From assembly GCA_945903465.1 (NCBI GenBank), contig CAMDOF010000058.1:1-39448 (forward strand): a stretch of 39,448 bases of DNA, written 5' to 3'. Under the pieces are notes generated by a model, which saw only the letters and a program-made list of their open reading frames with translations, did no database searches and was not told the origin of the DNA. Position 1 is the first letter of the stretch. Each line of letters begins with the position of its first letter. Both the position numbers and the translations under genes were made by a program. Shown here in pieces: positions 1 through 8,810 of this stretch. Source of the stretch: Opitutus sp. GAS368. Its GTDB lineage: Bacteria > Verrucomicrobiota > Verrucomicrobiia > Opitutales > Opitutaceae.

Positions 1-926
1 ATTATCCGAAGCCGGAAACCACCTCCGCGCCCGACCACGATCCGCCCGGCCAGCCGGCGTGACCTCGTCTCGAGACGCGGTGCCCCGGTCGCCCCGCCCG
101 CGGGCGGCCGAGATTTTTTCACCTTCCGCAAGCTTGCCGAAGCTACACAAATGTAGATGTGCGACGGCATGTGGACATTGTGGGCGAGGCCTGGTTGTAA
201 TGAGAGCAGGCGGTCCGCGGCAGCTGCGGCCCGCTCCGGATGCGGCGACGCTTCGAGGGCGTGGATGTAGAGGTGGTTGGCGAACGGATACTGGAGGTCG
301 AGTTTCAGCACGGCAGCGAGCGTCGCGATAATTTCCTCGGTGCCGGGTTGCGGCTGGCCCTCGGGCGTCCACTGATTCCACGGACTCAGGCCCATCATGG
401 ACTCGGCGAAAAGAACACCGACATTCGCATCCAGAGGGAATTGTTTCCAGACCTCGCGCATTGCGTTGGCGTAGCCTTGGTCGAGGGGAGTGCGGTCGGC
501 CGTTTGGGGATTGGCGTAGCGCTTGCCCAGCGTGTTGATCAATGCGCGCTCGACTGGCGTAGCATTTTTATGGGCAGCCTCCTGCGCGAGGCCGAGTTCC
601 TTCCAAGCCAGTTCGGCTGCGGGTGGCGGCACCATCGGGAAATTGATGTGCGGGCCGTTGGCCAACGCGACGCCCCAAGGCGCCATGGCGAAATCCGGGG
701 CGAGGTGCGCGGCTTGCTGGAACGACCGGATGGCCGCGCCGTGATTGAAACCGAAGAGAAAGCGCAGACCTTGATCAAAATATTTTTGGGCCTCTTGCGA
801 CTCGGTGGTGACCTTGTAGGTGTGACCGCCGAGGCCGTCGTATAGAAACATGGGCGCATCTTGCGTCGCGCTGGGGCCGGTGAGGGCCAGCCCGCAGAGG
901 AGACTGGGGAGGGAAGTAATTTTCAT
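1..926 (-). CDS. TPR-repeat protein, 3' end beyond window
   Basis: The reading frame opens at an ATG (924-926) preceded by a near-perfect ribosome binding site (AAAGGAGATCC) and stays open to position 1, so at least 307 residues are present and the C-terminus is missing. Residues 1-22 look like a signal peptide. The sequence then reads YFDQGLRFLFGFNHGAAIRSF, a typical tetratricopeptide start, and continues with helical repeats and the motif HMPSHIYI near residue 258, seen in secreted TPR proteins of unknown function. After that motif (about position 150 and lower) the sequence becomes Arg/Gly-rich and no longer resembles the family. The frame may be interrupted there by a repeat insertion. 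It is last in a reverse-strand run after DUF3237 and DUF2892 genes. Its role is unknown; TPRs generally mediate protein contacts. Confidence 0.7.
   Translation of the reverse strand, partial: MKITSLPSLLCGLALTGPSATQDAPMFLYDGLGGHTYKVTTESQEAQKYFDQGLRFLFGFNHGAAIRSFQQAAHLAPDFAMAPWGVALANGPHINFPMVPPPAAELAWKELGLAQEAAHKNATPVERALINTLGKRYANPQTADRTPLDQGYANAMREVWKQFPLDANVGVLFAESMMGLSPWNQWTPEGQPQPGTEEIIATLAAVLKLDLQYPFANHLYIHALEASPHPERAAAAADRLLSLQPGLAHNVHMPSHIYICVASASLRKVKKSRPPAGGATGAPRLETRSRRLAGRIVVGRGGGFRLRI
122..141. repeat. REP-like near-palindrome
   Basis: The 20-base segment CTTCCGCAAGCTTGCCGAAG is almost its own reverse complement, centred on AAGCTT. It lies exactly where the upstream TPR gene stops looking like its family, which fits a small repetitive element inserted in the gene. 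That origin is inferred; only the palindrome is directly visible. Confidence 0.4.
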
Positions 927-1000
927 GGATCTCCTTTCTTGGCTGGGGTTAAAGATGCAGGGACCGCCGGGGCAGCCGGCGGGTGATACGGCTGCTCACC

Positions 1001-1183
1001 TCAGTCTTTGAAACCGAGCTTCTTTAAAAAAACGAGCTCGGGGCAAAAGCCAGTGAGGCCGGCAGAGAGCATCGCGACGGCGGGAACATAGAGGAACCAG
1101 TGAACGTTACGATATCCCGTCAGCCAGATTCCGATGGAGATCATCGCGGCAATAACAAGAAACAGCAGGCGGAGAGCGTTCAT
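1001..1183 (-). CDS. DUF2892 (YgaP-like) small membrane protein
   Basis: A 60-residue protein with two hydrophobic segments (about residues 4-20 and 28-46) and the C-terminal motif GLTGFCPELVFLKKLGF. This matches the DUF2892 transmembrane domain found alone or at the C-terminus of YgaP-type rhodaneses (consensus GltGfCPly). The size is normal for stand-alone members, which sit in the inner membrane and have no known activity. It starts 23 bases after the DUF3237 gene and is followed by the TPR gene on the same strand, so the three may be cotranscribed. No strong ribosome binding site is seen directly before the ATG. Confidence 0.75.
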   Translation of the reverse strand: MNALRLLFLVIAAMISIGIWLTGYRNVHWFLYVPAVAMLSAGLTGFCPELVFLKKLGFKD

Positions 1184-1206
1184 GATATTTTTTTTGGTAA
1201 CCTCAA

Positions 1207-1649
1207 TCAGACGGAAACGTTTACTTCATACAGCTGATAGACGAGATCGCCCGTTTCCAGGTTTACGTTTCCGGCGCTAACCGCTTGGACCCGGTTCAAC
1301 CACTTGTATTTTTCGCTTCCCGTTTGAAACGTGGGGGCGACCGCAATGGTGCCGGTAGCCATTTCGCCACGACCCTGGTATTCGACATAGATGAATGCAC
1401 CGTCATCGGTCTTGAGCGTAAAACGCACATCCAAGGCGACCAGACCATCCTCGCTGATGGTTGCCCAGTCGGCCGCATCATCAGTGGCCAGAGCAGCGTT
1501 CACTTTTTCTGAGGTGAGCACCGCGGAGAGAACATTGACAATCAATCTATTCCCTTGGGCCCTACACCGACTGGTACAAAATCACCCAGTTTGACTCTCA
1601 TGATTGCCAGCGGCTGCACATGTGCTTTCGGAACTGTGATTCCGTCCAT
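1207..1649 (-). pseudogene. DUF3237 family protein, apparent N-terminal frameshift
   Basis: The downstream part (from about 1545) encodes DUF3237 signatures: ADWATISEDGLVALDVRFTL, then TDDGAFIYVEYQGRG, then FQTGSEKYKWLNRV. The natural start is the ATG at 1647-1649, with a strong ribosome binding site (AAAAGGAG) about 8 bases upstream. It gives MDGITVPKAHVQPLAIMRVK and reaches VGVGP before meeting a TGA. The two halves join in the correct order if one base is restored in the GGGCCC tract at 1557-1562, giving GPQGNRLIVNV and a protein of about 147 residues, the usual family length. Without the repair, only a 112-residue product from a TTG would be made. DUF3237 proteins are small barrels of unknown function. 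A sequencing or assembly error in this short homopolymer is as likely as a real mutation. Confidence 0.75.
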
Positions 1650-1670
1650 GATTTATTTCTCCTTTTAGTT
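1641..1670 (-). promoter_or_regulatory. Strong ribosome binding site fixing the DUF3237 start
   Basis: On the reverse strand AAAAGGAGAAATAAATC precedes the ATG at 1649. The purine-rich core and AT-rich spacer are much stronger than at most genes here. They support this start over the in-frame TTG at 1545. Confidence 0.6.
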
Positions 1671-1904
1671 TTAATTATTCGAAGTGGGCCCGGTCGGTTG
1701 GACAGGTGGGAAGTGAAAGTTAGTTATGGATTAGGAAAGGAGGACAATGAGAAAACAGAGGGGTTTGGGGCGCGCAGATCCCCCTCCATTTTTGTATTCA
1801 AAGAATAGATATATTAGCGGGCGCCCCCGCTCTGATTTGGGAGGGAAGAGGTGAGCAGCGCGTGAGAGCCAGAGACACCTTGGATTTTATTTTTGGGCGC
1901 GTGG

Positions 1905-2709
1905 TCACTGATTGACGGCGAGCGGTATCGTCGCGCGATAGGTTTCTCTCGGCGTGGCTTCGGCGAGGGAGGAGTGCGGCCGGCGCTCGTTGCGGAAACA
2001 GAAGAACCGGTCCCATTGCGAGTGCGCGGCGACCATCGACACCAAGCACTTTAAATGAACCTCCTCGTATTTCACCGTCCGCCAGAGCCGCTCGACGAAG
2101 ACGTTGTCGAGGCAACGGCCCTTGCCGTCCATCAACAGCTTCAATCCGAGGGCCAGCAAGGGTGCCGTAAACTCGGCCGACGTGAACTGGCACCCTTGGT
2201 CGGTGTTGAAGACTTCCAATGGTCCGTACCGCGCGATGGCCCGCTGCACGGCGCGCACACAGAAACTCGCGTTGAGCGTGTTCGACAGTTCCCACGCGAG
2301 CCCGAAGTGGCTGTGGCAGTCGAGGATTCCGCAGCGATACACGTGGCCACCCTGCACCGGAATTTAAGTGACGTCCGTCGCCCAGACCTGATTTGGCCGC
2401 GTCACCGCCAGGTTGCTCAGCAGATACGGATAGATCCGTTGGCCGGCTAGTGCGCGACAAGTTTGGCTTCTGGTAAATCGCCTCCAAGCCCAGCAACCGC
2501 ACCAGCCGTTGCCCGCGCTTGCGATTCACGTCGTGGCCCTCGCGTCGCAGCCAGCGCGTCATCTGCCTAGAACCGAAAAACGGATACGTGATAGACGCGT
2601 CGTCGATTTCCCTCATCAAGCGCAGATTCGCCGCCGGCTCGGGCGCGGGGCTTTGATAGTAACTGGAGCGCGACAGAACCCGCTCCCTTCCACCCGATAT
2701 GCGCGGCAA
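1905..2709 (-). mobile_element. Decayed IS3-family transposase (OrfB) remnant
   Basis: Three blocks of an IS3-type OrfB are readable. The N-terminal block has SRSSYYQS and GSRQMTRWLRREGHDVNRKR (HTH_21-type). The second block has ALAGQRIYPYLL and NQVWATDVT with the first catalytic Asp. The third has NTDQGCQF and DNVFVERLWRTVKYE, the other acidic residues, and ends NERRPHSSLAEATPRE. The frame changes near 2451-2458. An in-frame TAA at 2364-2366 replaces a Tyr just after the first catalytic Asp. OrfA and the first part of OrfB are absent, and no convincing terminal inverted repeats or target duplication could be seen. The element is therefore 5'-truncated and carries at least two further lesions, so it cannot make a working transposase. 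Confidence 0.85.
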
Positions 2710-3617
2710 CCTCTGGGAATGGAGCCTCGACGGGTACGGTGGTTTCTCGAGTAGTGGCGTGCCTGACGCTCAAGGTGCGACGGCGGGGGGGCGGGACCGC
2801 GAATAGGGAAAAGGAGGGCGGGACGGTTGGGCGGGGAGTTAAAATGGGGGAAGACCAATTGTGCGCACGTGCGCACAATTGTATTTTGCGCTGGGCGATT
2901 GGCCGAAGGCGGAGGCTGCTTTTCTTCGACTGATGGTGGCAGGGGTCCCCGCATCTCTGGTTTTTGGGCGGCGGTTTGGGCGGCTCCGGCTGAGGTGTGG
3001 TCCTCGAGATTAAACGGGGGCGTGATGCTTGGATCATTAGCAATCTTTGCCCAATTTCGCGCGCCCTTGCGATGAAGGCTTAATGAATCTTTTCCCCTTG
3101 GGGCCGCTTCTGCCGATCCATCGAAGTACGGGTCTTCAGTGGAAATTGATCCCTGGAGCCGGGGGACGCCGCGAATCCTGCTTCAGGAATTTGGGTGGTA
3201 AAATTTTACCAGCAGGAAGATTTTTCGAGGGAGCATCCATTATCCGTTGGCTGCGCGGGTCGCTCAGCTTCAACCGGTGCGCCGTGATCACGAGAAGACG
3301 AAACGAGAAATACCGCCCTCCCGAACTGAATTTTTTCCGCGGCTTGGAAAATCTTTGTACCAAAAAAAATCCTAATTCACCCCCCTTTGCTTTTGTAACG
3401 CAGAGACGGAACCAGCACGCGGAGGTCGGAACCAGCCTGCCATTTTGCACCTCGCTTGGCCCAGAAATGATTCAATTACCAGCGCCATCATTGCGGAAAA
3501 CGGCGGCCGCTTTCAGGAAATAGCCCGACGCAGAACCTCAACCGCCGCTCCTTCGCCTTGAATACTCCGGTCCGCCCATCCGGCATCGGGCGCGGGTCGG
3601 CTCTTCACGGTTCCGCA
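2710..3617. other. Gene-poor stretch with one large palindrome
   Basis: About 900 bases with no supportable gene. Open frames on both strands give low-complexity or unrecognisable translations. It contains the 26-bp palindrome at 2856-2881, and near 3397-3432 a CGCAGAGACGG/CGCGGAGG motif resembling the hairpin repeat at the right end of the window. It probably represents degraded accessory DNA next to the IS3 remnant (inference). Confidence 0.5.
2856..2881. promoter_or_regulatory. Perfect 26-bp palindrome, possible operator
   Basis: The sequence is an uninterrupted perfect inverted repeat with half-site CAATTGTGCGCAC, centred between 2868 and 2869. There is no loop and no following U-tract, so it is unlike an intrinsic terminator. 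The perfect dyad suits a dimeric DNA-binding protein or a recombination site. No gene starts close enough to assign a target. Confidence 0.55.
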
Positions 3618-4163
3618 TCACGGCTTCCCGCTATCCGCCCGCACCACGACTCCCTTTCTAAAAACAACCTCGCGGATATCCGGCGGCGTTGGGCGAGTCA
3701 CGATCGGCGAGCCCGCGCCCCCCATTCCGCCCAGCCCACCAATACCGCCGATCCCACCACCACCCAAACCGCTGCCGATACCCACACCCATCCCACCCAC
3801 CGTGCCAATCGACGTACCTCCGCGACCCGTGCTAATACCAATGCCTCCCCCGCTACCGCCGCCACCCATGCTACCACCGGGATAATGCACCGAGCCGGGG
3901 TCGCCCCCTTTCGAATACACCCAGATCTCATCGCCAGCCGGAGACACCGTCACCTCACTCGGCTCGCCCCAAGCGACGCGGACCATATCCTGATTCATCC
4001 CCGGATCCACTTTGCCATCCAACACGGACTGCCGAGTCTCCACGGGCCACGTCTCGTAAATGTCTCGATTGCGATCGATCCGACTCATCTGAGAAGACGA
4101 ACACCCGGCACTTAAGCTGATCGCCAGACCGAACCCCGCCGCACGCCCGAATCCAAGTTTCAT
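3618..4163 (-). CDS. Lipoprotein with glycine-rich tail
   Basis: A 181-residue protein. The ATG at 4163 is chosen because it gives a compact lipoprotein signal (MKLGFGRAAGFGLAISLSAGC) with Cys21 in the lipobox LSAGC; a longer start at 4214 would bury it. The middle (about residues 30-85) reads WPVETRQSVLDGKVDPGM then MVRVAWGEP, which resembles the helix-turn of BamE/SmpA-like lipoproteins, where a PGM..dqV..lwGeP motif is common. Residues about 95-155 are a Gly/Ser-rich low-complexity run (GGGGSGGGIGIS), followed by a charged end. Probably outer-membrane anchored and of unknown function. It lies downstream of the XylR-like regulator on the same strand with a 128-base gap. Confidence 0.7.
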   Translation of the reverse strand: MKLGFGRAAGFGLAISLSAGCSSSQMSRIDRNRDIYETWPVETRQSVLDGKVDPGMNQDMVRVAWGEPSEVTVSPAGDEIWVYSKGGDPGSVHYPGGSMGGGGSGGGIGISTGRGGTSIGTVGGMGVGIGSGLGGGGIGGIGGLGGMGGAGSPIVTRPTPPDIREVVFRKGVVVRADSGKP

Positions 4164-4291
4164 ACCCAATACCGTAACACTAATTCCGACCTCGTAAAGT
4201 CTGCGCATAATCAATCACCCGCTCGCCGACCAGCGCGCCGACCACCCCGCGCCGCCCTTCGTCCTGCTGGACAAACGTGCCGAATCCGCCG

Positions 4292-5476
4292 CTAACTCGA
4301 GCGTCCCAAGCCTCGGGCTCGACCCCTAAATTCGCTCGTCGTTTTTCCCGTTTCCCGCTTAAAAACTACACTCAAATACTCGACGTGCACAAAGCCCGTC
4401 CGCTCCGCAATCAGGTAAAGAGGTAAATCCGTCTCGACTAATAATTGCTGCACCCGATCGAGCCGCACCTGCAAAATCTCCTCGCGCGGGGTCCGGCCCA
4501 GCCATCGCCGAAATCGCTGCTCAAGCACTCGCCGCGAGAGAGGTACCGCCCGCAAAAGATCGCTGACGTTGATCCCCGCGCACGCGTGCTCCCGAATAAA
4601 CTGCATCGCTTTCGCCACCTCGCGATCGTCCACCGCGAGCACCTCGGTCGACTGCCGAGCCGCCACTCCCAGCGGGCTAATCAGATGAGCTACCGCCGTC
4701 ACCCGCTTGCCCTGCATCATGCGATCCAGCAACGCCGCGGCCTCGTAACCCGTCCGATGGGTGTTCGGGATCACGCTCGACATCGGCGGGGACGCCAACT
4801 CGCACAGGAGCGTATCGTTATCGACCCCCACGACCGCCACTTCCCCAGGTACGGCCACCCCCGCACTCCGACACGCGTCGAGCAGTTGCTGCCCACGAAT
4901 GTCATAACACGCCATTATCCCGATCGGCTTCGGCAACGACTGCACCCAACGCCGCAGGTCGCCCACCTGCGCGGAGAGATTGGTCGCCTCCACCGCGGGC
5001 TCGTAAAGATGAAACGTCTGGCCGGCCGCCCCCACGCGCGCACGAAAATGCTGCTCCCGCCATAACGACCAGTTGAAACGCGCATCCCCGCAAAAACCGA
5101 GATGCTTGAAGCCACGCTCCAACAAATGATCCACCGCAAGGCCCGCAATCTGCGCGTCATCAGTCTCCACCCAAGGCATCCTCGGCACGAGTCGCGCCGC
5201 ACTCACATCAACCGTCGGCAATCCCGCCCGCACCAACGCCCGCGCAATCCGCGGCGTCTCGATGCGCGCGATAATACCATCACCCTGCCAATTCTCCAAC
5301 CACGCCGGCGGATCATCCCCCCGCCCTTGCTCCATCAAGTGAAACGACCACGGCTGATGCTCACGAATGTAATGCACAATGCCCTGCAGCAGGCCACGCG
5401 CATAGGCGTTCGATGTCTCGATTAACAACGCCACTTGGCGGCGACGAGCACTGGCGGGGCCCCGCATTCTCAGCAT
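4292..5476 (-). CDS. XylR-like AraC family regulator with LacI-type sensor domain
   Basis: A 394-residue regulator. Residues about 13-265 form a periplasmic-binding-protein-like sensor (RQVALLIETSNAYARGLLQG, later GIMACYDIRGQQLLDACRSA and VAVVGVDNDTLLCELASPP), as in LacI-family and XylR proteins. Residues about 285-390 are an AraC DNA-binding domain with two HTHs (SRRVLEQRFRRWLGRTPREEI and IAERTGFVHVEYLSVVFKRE). The architecture matches E. coli XylR, which senses a sugar and activates transcription. The ATG at 5476 is preferred; a TTG at 5497 and an ATG at 5467 are alternatives. It is divergent from the TonB-dependent receptor, which is its likely target (inference). The sugar cannot be named. 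Confidence 0.9.
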   Translation of the reverse strand: MLRMRGPASARRRQVALLIETSNAYARGLLQGIVHYIREHQPWSFHLMEQGRGDDPPAWLENWQGDGIIARIETPRIARALVRAGLPTVDVSAARLVPRMPWVETDDAQIAGLAVDHLLERGFKHLGFCGDARFNWSLWREQHFRARVGAAGQTFHLYEPAVEATNLSAQVGDLRRWVQSLPKPIGIMACYDIRGQQLLDACRSAGVAVPGEVAVVGVDNDTLLCELASPPMSSVIPNTHRTGYEAAALLDRMMQGKRVTAVAHLISPLGVAARQSTEVLAVDDREVAKAMQFIREHACAGINVSDLLRAVPLSRRVLEQRFRRWLGRTPREEILQVRLDRVQQLLVETDLPLYLIAERTGFVHVEYLSVVFKRETGKTTSEFRGRARGLGRSS

Positions 5477-5690
5477 TGCGGATTCAATCGACCTCAACCC
5501 GAAAAATCAACCCGGCAATCAGAATTAGGCGAATTGCCTCCCACTCCCTCCGCCATTAGTTACGTTACTCCCGCTTAAGCGTTCATCGCCCCGCCTTTCG
5601 CTTACGGCTCTCATCGCCCCGCCCCACCGCTCGCGCCTTCCTGCGTCGGCCCGCCCGCCCTCCCTCAAATCTTTCTTCGCGCCCACCGTT
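5477..5690. promoter_or_regulatory. Divergent control region with inverted and direct repeats
   Basis: This 214-base gap separates the regulator from the receptor gene. It contains an inverted repeat GGCAAT(13)ATTGCC at 5514-5538 and a 13-base direct repeat TCATCGCCCCGCC at 5583-5595 and 5611-5623 (28 bases start to start). AraC-family proteins commonly bind direct repeats, so the latter are candidate operator half-sites. Promoter boxes could not be assigned with confidence. Confidence 0.4.
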
Positions 5691-8600
5691 ATGCCCTGCC
5701 TCGAAATCCTAGCTTTCTGCAAAAAAATTTGTATCGGATTTTCAATGACAGCGTTATTTTTCGCTGGGGCGATCCGAGCGCTGCCGGCCGCTACCGGCAC
5801 GATCGAGGGCCACGTCATCAATCAGACCACCGGTGACTATGTCGCCACCGCCCGCCTCACGCTCGTGGGTGAACCTCTCGAGGGCTTCACCGACTCTACG
5901 GGTTTCTATCGACTCGCCGGCGTCCCTGCCGGCACGGTTCAAGTAAAGGTGTTTCACACTGGTATCGTGCCGCAGTTCCAGACCGCCACGGTCGCTCCCC
6001 ACGGGATCACTCGGCTCGATTTCACCGTCGCCAGCTTCCAAGGCGCCCGCGATATCGGCAGCCCCATCCAGCTCGATTCATTTGTGGTGGGTATGACAAG
6101 GGAGATGACCGGCGCGGCGATCGCGATTAACACTCAGCGCTTCGCCCCTAATGTCATCACCGTGGTCGCCGCCGACGAGTTCGGCACGATTGCCGACGGC
6201 AACGTGGGCGAGATCATGAAATTTCTCCCCGGTGTCACCGCGGAATTCAACTCAGGCGAACCGCGCCAGATCGGCTTGAACGGCGTGCCGTCTAATTATT
6301 TTCCAGTTACCGTAAATGGCTTCAGCCTCGCGAGCGCTCAAGCCAGTACCACCCGGGCGGTCGAACTGTATTCAGTATCAACGAACAATCTGTCCCGCAT
6401 CGAAGTGATCTACACGCCGACACCTGAATCCCCCGGCTCCGCCCTCGCCGGCTCTGCCAATATGGTGACGCAGAGCGCCTTCGAACGTTCGAAACCCGCG
6501 TTTAGCAGCAGCGCATTCTTTATCATGCGCGACAACGCCCGCGATTTCCACAAAACCCCAGCTGCGAACAGCACCCTCACCCGCAAAGTCTACCCCGGAT
6601 TCGATTTCTCCTACGTGGTCCCTGTCAGCCAGCGCTTCGGGTTCACCCTCTCCGGCAGCTCAACCGAGCAATACCAAAACTCCGCCACCGTCGCCACCAG
6701 TTGGCGAGGTGCGTTCGCACCCACCAATGGAACCACGCTCCCCGACACGACTCCCGACCGCCCTTATTTAACCGACTTCACCGTGCTCGACGGGCCTCGG
6801 ACCGAGTCGCGCACCTCGCTCGGCGGGACCATTGACTACCAACTCGGTCTCCATGACCGCCTCTCGTTTTCCATTAACCGCGTAACCTTCGGCGCTGAAT
6901 TCCATAACCACTCTTTAGGTTTTTTGGTTAATCGCGTGATCCCGGGCGATTTCTCACTCACGCACACGCGGGGCTTCGCTGGGGCAGGCGAGATCCGCCT
7001 GACGAACAGCGAACGCCAGCGCGAGGGCTCGTCTCTGATGCCAAGCCTGACTTACCGGCATAACGGTCCCGTTTGGAAAACCGAAGCCGGGGTCGGCTAT
7101 TCCTATGCGGACACCCACTTTCACGATCTCTCAAAAGGTTTCTTCAGCAACTCGCTGGCGCGGCGCACGGGCGTCACCGTTTCGTTCGACAAAATCTTCT
7201 ACCTGCGTCCCGGGCTCATCACGGTCACCGACGGCGCCACGGGCCAGCCCATTGATTACACCCAAATCAGCAACTACGCTCTGTCGACCGCGAATACCGT
7301 CGCCTCTGATTCAGTCGACACTCAGCGCACCGCCTTCGCTAATCTGACAAGAAATTTCACCTGGAGGATTCCTTTCGCGTTGAAAGCCGGTCTCGACCAG
7401 CGCCGCTCCCTCCGTGATTTGCGCGGCCTGACCACGCCCTATAATTTCGTGGGCGCGGATGGTCGACCGAGCCTCACACCCGTCGCCAACGATGACAGCG
7501 CCGCTGCGGTGCTCGACGAAATTTTCTCTCGGCGGGTCGCGCCGTTTGGATTTCCCAGCATCCAATGGGTGGACAACGCCAAGTTACTCGATCTCCACCG
7601 CAATCAACCGACTTTCATCACCGCAGATGAAAACGCCGGGTACCGCGCTGCCATCAACCTTTCCAAGCACGCGGAGGAGATCATCTCATCGTTTTACCTG
7701 CGAGGTGACGCGCAACTTTGGGGATCCCGCGTCAAAGTGACTGGAGGAATTCGTGGAGAACAAACCAACGTCCAAGCCGAAGGCCCACTCACGGATGCCT
7801 CCCGAAATTTCCAGCGCGACGGCAGTGGGCGCGCGATTCTTGGAACCAACGGTCAGCCCGTGGTCATTGCCACCCTCCCACTGGAAGTCGCTAAACGCAC
7901 TATCATCGACCGTGCCCTCCGTTCGAAAAAAGAGTATCTCCGCTTCTTCCCGAGTCTCAATGCGAGTTACCAAGTCCGCGACAATCTCATCGCCCGCGGC
8001 GCTTACTATTTCTCGATCGGGCGCCCCGATTTCAATCAATACGCTGGTGGGTTAACCCTGCCCAATGTCGAGGCCGCCCCGAGCGCGACGAATCGAATTA
8101 ACGTAAACAACGCCACCATTAAGGCGTGGCGCGCTCGCACCACCAAAGCGACGCTGGAGTATTATTTTGAGGGGGTCGGCTTGTTTTCCGCCGGGGTATT
8201 CCGCCGCGACTTTGAAAATTTCTTTGGGAATACCGTGTTCAATGCGACGCCGGCGTTTCTCGCTATTTATGGCCTAGATTCTGCGACCTACGATCCCTAC
8301 GACGTCGCCACTACGGAAAATCTTCCCAGCATGGTCCGCACCGAGGGGTTCGACTTCTCCTATAAACAGGCGCTCACGTTCCTCCCCGCCTGGGCCCGCG
8401 GGGTGCAAGTCTTCGCTAACGGCAGCGCCATGCACGCAACCGGCGAAGCCGCCAGCAATCTTGCAGGTTATGCTCCCCGCGCCGCCAACTGGGGGGTAAG
8501 CCTCGCGCGCGAGCGGTTTAACCTGAGACTCAACTGGAACTATCGCAGCCGGCTGCGGCTCGGCAAAATCGCTGAGGGTCGCAGCATCGATCCTGATACT

Positions 8601-8810
8601 TATAACTGGAGCTCCTCGCGGCTCTACCTTAACGTCGCCGCGGAAATTCAGTTCCGCCGCCACTGGTCGGCGTTTGCCAACCTGCGCAACGTCACCTCCG
8701 TCTACGAAGACACGGAGGTCGCTAATCCCAGCACCCCCGCCCAGGCCCAACTCCGCGGTCGCGCCGATTTCGGCTCCCTTTGGTCACTGGGCATGAAGGC
8801 CACATTTTGA
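5691..8810 (+). CDS. TonB-dependent outer-membrane receptor
   Basis: A 1039-residue receptor for active uptake across the outer membrane. Residues 1-35 look like a signal peptide (KKICIGFSMTALFFAGAI then ALPA). Residues about 37-115 are a carboxypeptidase-regulatory-like domain (GTIEGHVINQTTGDYV, STGFYRLAGVPAGTVQVKV), common in Verrucomicrobiota and Bacteroidota receptors. The plug follows (about 150-265), with GEIMKFLPGVTAEF and a PRQIGLNGVP segment. A long beta-barrel ends in the aromatic residue Phe (LGMKATF), as needed for BAM recognition. Its position opposite a XylR-like regulator and before a carbohydrate-type dehydrogenase suggests an oligosaccharide substrate (inference). The length is in the usual range for large receptors of this group. 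Confidence 0.92.
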   Translation: MPCLEILAFCKKICIGFSMTALFFAGAIRALPAATGTIEGHVINQTTGDYVATARLTLVGEPLEGFTDSTGFYRLAGVPAGTVQVKVFHTGIVPQFQTATVAPHGITRLDFTVASFQGARDIGSPIQLDSFVVGMTREMTGAAIAINTQRFAPNVITVVAADEFGTIADGNVGEIMKFLPGVTAEFNSGEPRQIGLNGVPSNYFPVTVNGFSLASAQASTTRAVELYSVSTNNLSRIEVIYTPTPESPGSALAGSANMVTQSAFERSKPAFSSSAFFIMRDNARDFHKTPAANSTLTRKVYPGFDFSYVVPVSQRFGFTLSGSSTEQYQNSATVATSWRGAFAPTNGTTLPDTTPDRPYLTDFTVLDGPRTESRTSLGGTIDYQLGLHDRLSFSINRVTFGAEFHNHSLGFLVNRVIPGDFSLTHTRGFAGAGEIRLTNSERQREGSSLMPSLTYRHNGPVWKTEAGVGYSYADTHFHDLSKGFFSNSLARRTGVTVSFDKIFYLRPGLITVTDGATGQPIDYTQISNYALSTANTVASDSVDTQRTAFANLTRNFTWRIPFALKAGLDQRRSLRDLRGLTTPYNFVGADGRPSLTPVANDDSAAAVLDEIFSRRVAPFGFPSIQWVDNAKLLDLHRNQPTFITADENAGYRAAINLSKHAEEIISSFYLRGDAQLWGSRVKVTGGIRGEQTNVQAEGPLTDASRNFQRDGSGRAILGTNGQPVVIATLPLEVAKRTIIDRALRSKKEYLRFFPSLNASYQVRDNLIARGAYYFSIGRPDFNQYAGGLTLPNVEAAPSATNRINVNNATIKAWRARTTKATLEYYFEGVGLFSAGVFRRDFENFFGNTVFNATPAFLAIYGLDSATYDPYDVATTENLPSMVRTEGFDFSYKQALTFLPAWARGVQVFANGSAMHATGEAASNLAGYAPRAANWGVSLARERFNLRLNWNYRSRLRLGKIAEGRSIDPDTYNWSSSRLYLNVAAEIQFRRHWSAFANLRNVTSVYEDTEVANPSTPAQAQLRGRADFGSLWSLGMKATF

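Noticed and set aside
240..845. Forward 201-residue open frame
   Set aside because: It is the complement of the TPR gene, which has a strong ribosome binding site, a signal peptide and family motifs; the forward translation has no recognisable features.
1747..1854. Short forward frame with AGGAGG just before ATG
   Set aside because: It is only 35 codons, with the ribosome site too close to the start. The product is not recognisable and runs toward the IS3 remnant.
2567..3523. Several open frames over the palindrome region
   Set aside because: Compositions are Arg/Pro-rich on both strands, the frames overlap each other, and none shows a domain.
3558..4115. Forward 185-residue Thr/His-rich frame
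   Set aside because: It is antisense to the glycine-rich lipoprotein; the repetitive composition is a by-product of the Gly codons on the other strand.
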